A stretch of 6,017 bases of DNA from contig JBEBXQ010000190.1 in assembly GCA_040391535.1 (NCBI GenBank), positions 1 through 6,017 of the forward strand, read 5' to 3'. This DNA is from JBEBXQ01 sp040391535. GTDB taxonomy: Bacteria > Bacteroidota > Bacteroidia > Cytophagales > Spirosomataceae. The notes below the pieces were generated by a model that saw only the letters and a program-made list of their open reading frames with translations, searched no databases and was not told where the DNA came from. The position numbers and the translations under genes were made by a program. Below are positions 1 through 5,952 of the stretch, piece by piece. Position 1 is the first letter of the stretch, and each line of letters begins with the position of its first letter.

Positions 1-8
1 GGGCAAAA

Positions 9-65
9 TATATTTTCGAATTGCCCCCGATTTAAATCGGGGGGGGTATTTAATTTGAAAATATA
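9..65. repeat. Nested intergenic palindrome (possible cruciform or bidirectional hairpin)
   Basis: The core at 24-43 is a perfect 20-bp palindrome (five C, then GATTT / AAATC, then five G), inside a run that continues to eight G at 39-46. Outside it, 9-22 is complementary to 52-65 over 14 positions, counting one G-T wobble (18 with 56). The whole 57-bp stretch can therefore fold into one long two-part hairpin with 23 and 44-51 left as bulge. A third short inverted pair, GGGCAA (1-6) with TTGCCC (21-26), competes with it and shows that the structured region starts at or before the window edge. It could be the end signal of a gene to the left, or a copy of a dispersed intergenic repeat. The sequence alone does not decide. 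Confidence 0.6.
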
Positions 66-103
66 AATGGAAAAAGCCGGATCTAGCCGGCTTTTTCCAT
101 TTA
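64..103 (-). terminator. Intrinsic terminator of the MFS transporter gene
   Basis: Positions 64-80 are perfectly complementary to 87-103, a 17-bp stem with a six-base loop (ATCTAG). Read on the minus strand, the 3' arm carries CCGG followed by CTTTTT and then an A/T-rich tail, as expected for a rho-independent terminator. It lies 17 bp beyond the stop codon of the minus-strand transporter. The arm pattern is nearly symmetrical, so it may also stop transcription entering from the left on the plus strand. Confidence 0.88.
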
Positions 104-120
104 ATAATATTTTATATCGG

Positions 121-1353
121 TCAGGCTATAGCACCTTGCTTGCCTTTTTGTGATTTCATATAAAATAACAACAGGGTAAATGCCACAATCAGGATGGCAG
201 GGAAAATAACCATGTTTTGCAATGTAGCCTGTCCGGCTGCCAGTTCTGCCGCATCACGTGCTTCACCGGCCAGCGCTTCCATGTTTCTGGAGGCACGTTC
301 ATTATCAATCCAGTTCCCGATGATAGGCTGAAAAATAGCAGTTGAGAACATCCCCATACCACCTACGATCGACATACCTAAAGCTCCTGTTTTAGGTGTA
401 TTTTCGGCAACGAAACCAAGCATGGTAGGCCAGAAATAACATACACCGATTGCAAAAATAATAGCGGCAAAATAAACCATTCCTCCTGTAGCGACACTCA
501 TGGCATAAATACCAATCGCCGCCAGAATAGCTGATACAAGCAGAATGGTAGAAGAGTCAAGTGCATGTACCAGCGGCCCTGCAAAGAGACGGCCTACTGC
601 CATTACACCGGTTACGCAAACCAGGATCATCATTGGACTTGCACCTACTTTACTCAGGATTGGGCCTACCCATTGATTAGGGCCGAATTCAGAGATAGCC
701 GTAAGAGCCATACAGGCAAGTATAAAAATGAACAGAGGAGAAAGCATGGCCTTGAAATTATTACCCAGGTTAGCACTTTCAGCTTTTGCTTCAGGGAATT
801 TCTGGCCCCAGAACAGAACAGCATAAATAAGAGTAGGAATCACAATAACCCACATTTGCAGCTGCCATCCCATGTTGGCATTGGTCATAAATTCTGAAAT
901 AAGGCTTCCCAGTACAATACCACCAGGGAACCACATGTGGAAACGGTTCAGCATTTTGTTCATTTTACTGCCGGTATAACTATCCGCGATCATGGGGTTA
1001 CAAGCCGCTTCAGTACATCCGTTTCCAAAACCAATGAAGAACGTTGAAATCAATAGCGTCCAATAACCTGTTGCGTAAATAGTAAGGATGATACCCAGCA
1101 TATGCGTAACAAATGCTGTCCACATAATAACTTTTGGTCCGAGGGCATTATAAAGCAATCCGAATACAATCATTGCCAGCGGAAAACCCAGAAATGCCAT
1201 CTGATTAATAAAACCTAATTGGGTATTGGTAAGGTCAAAACCTTCAGCCAGCTGGTTCAGGATGCCGGCTCTGATACTGAAAGACAGAGCTGTGGTAATT
1301 AGCGCAAAGCAACTCGCATTAAAAAGCCGGTTTGCATTAATGTTTTGTGTCAT
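121..1353 (-). CDS. MFS transporter, probably sugar or sugar-derivative uptake (FucP-like flavour)
   Basis: This is a complete inner-membrane permease of 410 residues with about 12 hydrophobic segments, the normal MFS size. The first helix lies near residues 12-30 and the last near 381-399, with a short hydrophilic linker between the halves near 185-200. The loop after TM2 (GLLYNALGPK, 65-74) is a degenerate MFS motif A with the usual Asp-Arg replaced by Asn-Ala. The equivalent loop in the second half is GRLFAGP (254-260). AACNP at 116-120 recalls the AANP segment of fucose-type symporters, and an Ala/Glu-rich loop (about 352-378) precedes the last helix. The ATG at 1353 is preferred because the in-frame ATG at 1404 only adds a basic, non-family-like 17-residue leader. 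No strong Shine-Dalgarno is present. It is divergent from the oxidoreductase cluster, so it probably imports that pathway's substrate. The substrate is unknown. Confidence 0.88.
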   Translation of the reverse strand: MTQNINANRLFNASCFALITTALSFSIRAGILNQLAEGFDLTNTQLGFINQMAFLGFPLAMIVFGLLYNALGPKVIMWTAFVTHMLGIILTIYATGYWTLLISTFFIGFGNGCTEAACNPMIADSYTGSKMNKMLNRFHMWFPGGIVLGSLISEFMTNANMGWQLQMWVIVIPTLIYAVLFWGQKFPEAKAESANLGNNFKAMLSPLFIFILACMALTAISEFGPNQWVGPILSKVGASPMMILVCVTGVMAVGRLFAGPLVHALDSSTILLVSAILAAIGIYAMSVATGGMVYFAAIIFAIGVCYFWPTMLGFVAENTPKTGALGMSIVGGMGMFSTAIFQPIIGNWIDNERASRNMEALAGEARDAAELAAGQATLQNMVIFPAILIVAFTLLLFYMKSQKGKQGAIA

Positions 1354-1370
1354 AGACGAATGAGTTAGTT

Positions 1371-1378
1371 TAATTTTG
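1371..1378 (+). promoter_or_regulatory. Candidate -7 promoter element for the oxidoreductase cluster
   Basis: TAATTTTG matches the Bacteroidota -7 consensus TAnnTTTG exactly and would start transcription near 1385, giving a leader of about 160 nt that includes the dyad at 1421-1449. The only upstream TTG (1345-1347) is 23 nt away, longer than usual, and in an A/T-rich region this match could be chance. Confidence 0.25.
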
Positions 1379-1420
1379 ATTTTGAATAGGTGATTATGGT
1401 ACATAAATAAAAAAAATAAG

Positions 1421-1449
1421 GAATATACTCATGGAAAGTGAGAATATTC
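1421..1449. promoter_or_regulatory. 29-bp imperfect dyad, candidate operator
   Basis: The left arm GAATATACTCA (1421-1431) and right arm TGAGAATATTC (1439-1449) are complementary at 10 of 11 positions around a 7-base spacer (TGGAAAG). GAATAT also recurs as a direct repeat at 1421 and 1442, 21 bp apart (two helical turns), and 1441-1450 is itself a 10-bp palindrome. The central position between divergent genes fits a binding site for a dimeric regulator controlling both. No regulator gene is in view. A leader-RNA hairpin is the alternative. Confidence 0.45.
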
Positions 1450-1545
1450 TTTTTAATTCGGGGAGTTTTGGATGATCTTTTACTTTATAGGATAAGAGTT
1501 TCAGTAGTTTATCCCTGGAAAAATATTAACAAATTTTAAAGTTGT

Positions 1546-2694
1546 ATGACAAGAAAATTGAGAATGGGCATGGTAGGGGGGAGCCTGGATGCGTTCATCG
1601 GGGGCGTTCACCGTATGGCTGCCTTGCTCGACGGACAAATTGAAATAGTATGCGGCGTTTTCAGTTCTGATTCTGAAAAGTCAAAAATCACAGGTAAAGC
1701 CCTTTATTTACCGGAAGAAAGATGCTATAATGATTATAAGGAAATGATCCTGAAAGAAAAGGAGCTGCCGGATAACGTACGTATGGATTTTATAGCTATT
1801 GCAACTCCCAATCACGTACATGCAGCTCCGGCCATTATGGCACTTCAGAACGGTTTTCATGTAATATGTGACAAACCCATTGCATTAAATACGAAAGAAG
1901 CAGAGGATATCGTAGCTGCTGTTAAGGAATCAGGACTGGTTTTTGCGTTGACACACAATTATACAGGTTATCCGATGGTGAAAGAAGCCCGGCATCTGAT
2001 AACTTCCGGTGCATTGGGACAAATCAGAAAGGTGATCGTAGAGTATCCGCAGGGATGGCTGGCCTCTATGCTGGAAAATACCGGGAATAAGCAAGCCAGC
2101 TGGCGGACTGACCCGGCAAAATCAGGAGCAGGTGGCGGACTGGGGGATATCGGTTCACACGCTGAAAACCTGATAGAATATGTTACCGGGGCAAAAATTG
2201 TAGAATTGTGCGCAGATCTGACGATATTTGTAGAAGGACGCCGGCTGGATGATGATGGGAATATCCTGATACATTTCGATAATGGTGCGAAGGGAATTCT
2301 GCAATACAGTCAGATCGCTAACGGTGAAGAAAATGATCTTAATTTCAGGGTATATGGCGAAAATGCCGGATTGCAATGGAAACAGCTGGAACCCAATACG
2401 CTGGTATTTAAAACCAATAGCGGTACACGTTTAATCCGGACCGGTGTTGGTGATCTTTCAGACGCGGCCAAAGCACATACGCGTATTCCGGCCGGTCATC
2501 CGGAAGGGTACGTGGAGGCTTTTGCCAATCTGTACAGAAACTTTGCGAAAGCTGTGCTGGCCTATGAGAATGGTATACCACGGGATCCGCTGTATGATTT
2601 TCCAACCGCAGAAGACGGCCTGAGAGGTATGCGGTTTATGGATACTGTCCTTAAATCTGCGGCGTCAGATCAAAAGTGGACAAAGTTTGAATAA
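1546..2694 (+). CDS. Gfo/Idh/MocA-family NAD(P)-dependent oxidoreductase (DKP variant)
   Basis: This is a cytosolic dehydrogenase or reductase of 382 residues, full length for the family, presumably acting on a hydroxyl/keto group of a sugar or cyclitol with NAD(H) or NADP(H). The N-terminal Rossmann fold has a glycine loop, VGGSLDAFIG (10-19), longer than the usual GxGxxG. ATPNHVH (86-92) is the typical strand-loop. HVICDKP (105-111) holds the expected catalytic Lys110, with Asp replacing the Glu of the standard EKP motif. THNYTGYPM (136-144) follows. DIGSHAEN (201-208) carries the likely catalytic His205, and GHPEGYVEAF (317-326) lies near the C-terminus. The ATG at 1546 is the natural start, because the Rossmann strand begins within seven residues. 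It leads the three-gene cluster and is a divergent paralogue of the next gene. I recall close relatives beside similar TIM-barrel genes in Rhizobiales. The substrate is unknown. Confidence 0.9.
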   Translation: MTRKLRMGMVGGSLDAFIGGVHRMAALLDGQIEIVCGVFSSDSEKSKITGKALYLPEERCYNDYKEMILKEKELPDNVRMDFIAIATPNHVHAAPAIMALQNGFHVICDKPIALNTKEAEDIVAAVKESGLVFALTHNYTGYPMVKEARHLITSGALGQIRKVIVEYPQGWLASMLENTGNKQASWRTDPAKSGAGGGLGDIGSHAENLIEYVTGAKIVELCADLTIFVEGRRLDDDGNILIHFDNGAKGILQYSQIANGEENDLNFRVYGENAGLQWKQLEPNTLVFKTNSGTRLIRTGVGDLSDAAKAHTRIPAGHPEGYVEAFANLYRNFAKAVLAYENGIPRDPLYDFPTAEDGLRGMRFMDTVLKSAASDQKWTKFE

Positions 2695-2744
2695 ACTCAC
2701 TAAAATTTATAAATTGACCATTTTAATCTATTATTTTTCTAATC

Positions 2745-3890
2745 ATGAGTAAAATTAAAGTAGGTGTAGTAGGTACTGGTTTTATCGGACCGGCTCATAT
2801 TGAAGCGCTTCGCCGCTTGCCTAATGTAGAAGTGGTTGCACTTTGTGAAGTCACCAAAGAGCTGGCAACTGAAAAAGCTGCTGCGCTTGGCATCCCGAGA
2901 GCTTACACTTTTGACGAATTAATTCAACAGGAAGATATTCAGTCGGTGCATATTTGTACGCCTAATTTTCTGCACTATCAGCAGTCAAAAGCAGCTTTAC
3001 TTGCCGGTAAGCATGTAATTTGTGAAAAACCGCTTGCCAAAGAATTGCATGAGGCAGAAGAGCTGGTCAATCTGGCTGCTGAAACGGGCCTGGTAAATGC
3101 TGTGCATTTTAACCTGCGTTATTATCCTTTAATAAGACATATTAAGGCTATTCGTGAAAGCGGAGAGCTCGGAACGGTTTATTCTGTATTGGGTTCATAC
3201 CTGCAGGACTGGCTTTTCTATCAGACAGATTATAACTGGCGACTTGAACCGGCTAAATCCGGAAGTACGCGTGCTATTGCCGATATCGGTTCTCACCTTA
3301 TTGATATCATTGAATACACGACCGGCTTAAAAATTGTGGAGGTTTTCGCAGACTTTAATATCATTCATAAAACCCGTAAAAAACCTCTCAAAGCGATCGA
3401 AACCTATTCAGGGAAGATGCTGACTCCGGAAGATTATGAAGACGTAGCAATCAATACGGAAGACCATGCCAATGTACTGCTTCGTTTTGATAACGGAAAT
3501 AAAGGTTCTATAACCGTTTCTCAGGTAGCTGCCGGAAGGAAAAACCGTTTGAGCCTGGAAATTTCAGGTTCTAAGAAAACCTTCAGCTGGAATTCAGAAT
3601 CTCCGAATGAAGTATGGGTGGGTAACCGCGATGTAGCCAATCAGGTATTGCTCAGAGACCCGGCGCTGGTAGCTCCCGGAGTGAATTCCGTTATTACTTT
3701 CCCGGGCGGACATAATGAAGGCTTCCCTGACACTTCAAAACAAATGTTCAAAGAGGTGTATGCGGCTATTGCTGAAGGCAAACAACCTGAAAGCCCGGCT
3801 TTCCCGACATTTGCAGATGGTTACCGCGAACTGATCATAGGAGAGCGTATCCTGGAAAGCAGCCAGAAACAGGCATGGGTAACTATATAG
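2745..3890 (+). CDS. Gfo/Idh/MocA-family NAD(P)-dependent oxidoreductase (EKP type)
   Basis: The second dehydrogenase of the cluster has 381 residues and is full length and probably cytosolic. It has the classical Rossmann loop GTGFIG (10-15), CTPNFLHY (71-78), and HVICEKP (90-96) with the expected catalytic Lys95. DIGSHLID (180-187) contains Asp180, His184 and Asp187 in the usual D-x-G-x-H-x-x-D spacing. GGHNEGFPDT (321-330) parallels GHPEGYVEAF of the upstream paralogue. Residues about 207-240 form a hydrophilic, Lys- and Glu-rich segment absent from the upstream paralogue, placed within the substrate-binding beta domain. It starts 50 nt after the upstream stop, with an A/T-rich leader and no evident Shine-Dalgarno, so co-transcription is likely. 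The pairing suggests successive oxidation and reduction steps, or oxidation of two different positions, but the order and the substrate are inference. Confidence 0.9.
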   Translation: MSKIKVGVVGTGFIGPAHIEALRRLPNVEVVALCEVTKELATEKAAALGIPRAYTFDELIQQEDIQSVHICTPNFLHYQQSKAALLAGKHVICEKPLAKELHEAEELVNLAAETGLVNAVHFNLRYYPLIRHIKAIRESGELGTVYSVLGSYLQDWLFYQTDYNWRLEPAKSGSTRAIADIGSHLIDIIEYTTGLKIVEVFADFNIIHKTRKKPLKAIETYSGKMLTPEDYEDVAINTEDHANVLLRFDNGNKGSITVSQVAAGRKNRLSLEISGSKKTFSWNSESPNEVWVGNRDVANQVLLRDPALVAPGVNSVITFPGGHNEGFPDTSKQMFKEVYAAIAEGKQPESPAFPTFADGYRELIIGERILESSQKQAWVTI

Positions 3891-3925
3891 TATTTTTTCA
3901 GAGCATAAACTCATAACTTAAATAT

Positions 3926-4978
3926 ATGAAAACCATTAAAGGTCCCGGTATTTTCCTTGCTCAGTTTCTGGGCGATGAAGCACCGTTTAATTCGCTTGAT
4001 TCCATTGCTGATTATATGGCAGCTTTGGGATATAAAGGTTTGCAGTTACCAACGTGGGATCCCAGGGTAATTGATATAAAGTTAGCAGCGGAGTCACAGA
4101 CTTATGCTGATGAGCTGAATGGAAAGTTAAAAGATAAAGGTCTGGAAATTACTGAGCTGGCATCCCATATTGTAGGGCAACTGGTGGCATCACATCCGGT
4201 ATATGATGATCTGTTTGACGGATTTGCAGTTCCGGAAGTAAGGAATAATCCTAAAGCAAGGGCCGCCTGGGCAACAGACCATCTGAAACTGGTAGCCAAA
4301 GCAAGCAAAAATCTTGGATTGTCAGTCAGCGCAACTTTTTCTGGAGCACTGGCATGGCCTTTCCTGTATCCATGGCCGCAAAGACCCGAAGGGCTTGTAG
4401 ATACCGCGTTTCAGGAACTGGCTAACCGATGGAGGCCGATTCTGGATGTTTATGATGAGAATGGGGTAGACCTGGCCTATGAGTTACATCCGGGAGAAGA
4501 TCTGTTTGACGGTACTACTTTTGAGCGTTTCGTGGATTACCTTGACGGTCATACCCGTGCGATGATTAATTATGATCCCAGCCACTTTGTTCTTCAACAG
4601 CTTGACTATCTTCAGTTTATTGATCTGTATCATGACCGCATTGCTGCGTTTCATGTGAAAGATGCGGAATTCAATCCAACCGGAAAGCAGGGGGTATACA
4701 GCGGGTTCTCAGGCTGGGCTGACCGCGCGGGCCGGTTCAGGTCACTTGGTGACGGTCAGGTTGATTTTGCCTCTATTTTCTCAAAGCTTTCACAGTATGA
4801 CTATGACAGCTGGGCAGTACTGGAGTGGGAGTGTTGTATTAAATCTTCAGAGCAGGGTGCGGCAGAAGGGGCACCTTTTATAGCCAATCACATTATTGAA
4901 GTGACGACCAAAGCTTTCGATGACTTTGCAGGCACAGCAGCCGATGAGGCTTTCAACCGGAAAGTGTTAGGAATATAA
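3926..4978 (+). CDS. Sugar phosphate isomerase/epimerase-like TIM-barrel enzyme (xylose isomerase-like, AP endonuclease 2 superfamily)
   Basis: This is a 350-residue cytosolic (beta/alpha)8-barrel of the xylose-isomerase-like fold, full length. The divalent-metal ligands can be read as Glu186 (YELHPGE, 185-191), Asp217 (NYDPSH, 215-220), His243 (FHVKD, 242-246) and Glu300 or Glu302 (VLEWECC, 298-304). His188, His220 and Asp246 are further likely active-site residues. A long Gly-rich loop (about 250-280) follows the HVKD strand and probably covers the active site. Members of this fold isomerise or epimerise sugars, dehydrate inosose (IolE), or carry out eliminations and hydrations on 3-keto-sugars. 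This context, after two Gfo/Idh/MocA dehydrogenases with a 35-nt gap, fits any of these. I recall very similar proteins in Rhizobiales next to relatives of the first oxidoreductase, which suggests a travelling or anciently conserved module. The reaction is not assignable. Confidence 0.88.
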   Translation: MKTIKGPGIFLAQFLGDEAPFNSLDSIADYMAALGYKGLQLPTWDPRVIDIKLAAESQTYADELNGKLKDKGLEITELASHIVGQLVASHPVYDDLFDGFAVPEVRNNPKARAAWATDHLKLVAKASKNLGLSVSATFSGALAWPFLYPWPQRPEGLVDTAFQELANRWRPILDVYDENGVDLAYELHPGEDLFDGTTFERFVDYLDGHTRAMINYDPSHFVLQQLDYLQFIDLYHDRIAAFHVKDAEFNPTGKQGVYSGFSGWADRAGRFRSLGDGQVDFASIFSKLSQYDYDSWAVLEWECCIKSSEQGAAEGAPFIANHIIEVTTKAFDDFAGTAADEAFNRKVLGI

Positions 4979-5012
4979 AGCCGGAGATAGCTCAATAACC
5001 GGATTAGAGCTG

Positions 5013-5080
5013 AAGCAGGGTTTGGATTTATGTGTAATTATGTTTAATTTTTACAATAAATTCTTACCCTGCTTTATTTT
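5013..5080 (+). terminator. Long composite hairpin terminator after the oxidoreductase/TIM-barrel cluster
   Basis: AAGCAGGGT (5013-5021) pairs perfectly with ACCCTGCTT (5066-5074). Inside it, 5024-5030 pairs with 5057-5063 (one G-T wobble) and TGTAA (5033-5037) pairs with TTACA (5051-5055). Together they form a three-tier stem with small internal loops. The base is followed by TTATTTTA, a U-rich tail. It begins 34 bp after the TIM-barrel stop and ends about 30 bp before the RDD start. It most likely ends the catabolic transcript. The long, interrupted stem is less typical than a compact terminator. Confidence 0.55.
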
Positions 5081-5110
5081 ATACTATTCACCTTAAACCA
5101 CTGTTACTAT

Positions 5111-5572
5111 ATGAACTACGCTAGTTTCGGAGACCGGTTGGTAGCCTACATTATTGATTTTATCTTATTATCTTTTGTTATGGGCATTATTATTGTCCCA
5201 TTTATGGGTATAGGGATGTTCACAAGTGATTTTTATTCTCAGGATTTTGAAGATAACCCTGCCGCTGCTTTTGCATTAATGGGTTCAATGTTCACAAGTT
5301 TCGGATTGTTAATACTGATCCCGCTGTTATACGATGCGCTGATGACAGCTTCCTCACGCCAGGGCACATTGGGTAAGAATATTATGAAAATCAAGGTAGT
5401 GGACAGTAACGGACAACAGTTGAGCCTTGGAACCTCAGTAGGCAGGGTATTGATTAAGGTCGTATCATCCAGTGTATGTCTGTTGTTATGGTTATGGCCG
5501 TTATTTAATGATAGAATACAGGCTTTACATGATCTGGCAGTGAACTCATTTGTGGTGAAAAGTGAAAAATAA
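5111..5572 (+). CDS. RDD-family small membrane protein
   Basis: This 153-residue inner-membrane protein has about three hydrophobic segments (about 10-36, 52-74 and 113-132) and matches the RDD family layout. FGDRLVAYIID (6-16) supplies the family's Arg9 and Asp16 in the first helix. A cytosolic RQGTLGKNIMKIKVVD segment (83-98) follows helix two, and ALHDLAVNSFVV (138-149) closes the protein. The function of most RDD proteins is unsettled. Some are linked to Na+/H+ exchange or transport, which does not establish a role here. The ATG at 5111 gives the expected N-terminus directly before the RDD motif. It lies after a terminator and has no sequence tie to the sugar cluster. Its stop overlaps the next start by one base, so the two are probably co-translated. 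Confidence 0.88.
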   Translation: MNYASFGDRLVAYIIDFILLSFVMGIIIVPFMGIGMFTSDFYSQDFEDNPAAAFALMGSMFTSFGLLILIPLLYDALMTASSRQGTLGKNIMKIKVVDSNGQQLSLGTSVGRVLIKVVSSSVCLLLWLWPLFNDRIQALHDLAVNSFVVKSEK

Positions 5573-5952
5573 TGACGTTCCGGAAGATCATTCTGACAGT
5601 AACAACTCTGGTTGTTACTGTTTTTTATTATCGTGTTGATCCTTCTCAGGCAGACTATCTTCCCCAATGTACTATACGTAAATTGTTCGGTATTTACTGC
5701 TGGGGATGTGGAGGGCAGTCGGCTTTTCATCATTTTCTGCATTTAAATCTGTCAGAAGCCTTCAGGTCTAATTTATTATTATTTCCTGTATTGCTGATCG
5801 GATTAGCTGTTTATACAGGCGAAATGACAGGAAAAAGAGAAAAGATTTATAAGATGTTCAGAAATAAATTCCTGGGTATTTTTTTAGTGATTCTGATCAT
5901 CGTATTTACAGTACTCAGAAACTTTTTACCGGCTGGTACACTGATACAGTGA
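5572..5952 (+). CDS. DUF2752 family membrane protein
   Basis: This 126-residue protein of unknown function is predicted to sit in the inner membrane. It has a hydrophobic N-terminal segment (about 5-20) and two further ones (about 68-82 and 100-116). The DUF2752 signature spans about 33-67: Cys33, then Gly40, then CWGCG (43-47), Ala51, and Asn67 after a short amphipathic stretch. Most members I know have CPGCG, so Trp44 in place of Pro is a departure, and Ser50 stands where Arg or Thr is common. The conserved Cys residues could bind metal or form a disulfide; this is a guess. RNFLPAG (116-122) near the end also fits the family. The ATG overlaps the RDD stop (TAATG), so translation is likely coupled. 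It ends 65 bp before the window edge. Confidence 0.82.
   Translation: MTFRKIILTVTTLVVTVFYYRVDPSQADYLPQCTIRKLFGIYCWGCGGQSAFHHFLHLNLSEAFRSNLLLFPVLLIGLAVYTGEMTGKREKIYKMFRNKFLGIFLVILIIVFTVLRNFLPAGTLIQ

Larger units (their letters stand above)
1354..1545. promoter_or_regulatory. Divergent intergenic control region between transporter and catabolic cluster
   Basis: These 192 A/T-rich bases separate the start codons of two divergent units and must hold the promoters for both. A plus-strand match to the Bacteroidota -7 consensus TAnnTTTG occurs at 1371-1378 (TAATTTTG). A TTG at 1345-1347 lies 23 nt upstream, somewhat far for the -33 element. No perfect -7 match was found in the minus direction. The most ordered element is the dyad at 1421-1449, listed separately. 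No ORF in this stretch looks real apart from the optional transporter extension to 1404. Confidence 0.6.

Noticed and set aside
1..66. Open reading through 1-66 in frame 1 as the 3' end of an upstream gene
   Set aside because: The stretch is almost wholly made of inverted repeats, and the short translation has no protein-like character. It is better read as intergenic.
565..897. Plus-strand open frame of 110 codons inside the transporter
   Set aside because: It lies entirely antisense to the well-supported MFS gene, and its translation shows no recognisable domain. It is a shadow.
2155..2605. Two minus-strand open frames (73 and 65 codons) inside the first oxidoreductase
   Set aside because: They overlap an intact, motif-rich gene on the other strand and show no family features.
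4102..4883. A minus-strand frame (4102-4308) and a plus-strand +1 frame (4662-4883) inside the TIM-barrel gene
   Set aside because: The host gene is full length with all metal ligands in one frame, so there is no sign of a frameshift or nested gene.
1546..4978. Assigning specific names such as iolE, iolX, lgdA or lgdC to the cluster genes
   Set aside because: The family folds fit, but subfamily-defining residues cannot be matched to any characterised enzyme without alignment, so symbols were left empty.
4989..5011. Small hairpin AGCTC/GAGCT just after the TIM-barrel stop
   Set aside because: A 5-bp stem with a 13-base loop is expected by chance. The larger hairpin at 5013-5074 explains the region better.
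5239..5742. Minus-strand open frame of 167 codons across the RDD/DUF2752 pair
   Set aside because: It is longer than the RDD gene but antisense to two recognised families. Its protein is low-complexity in character, without domain motifs.
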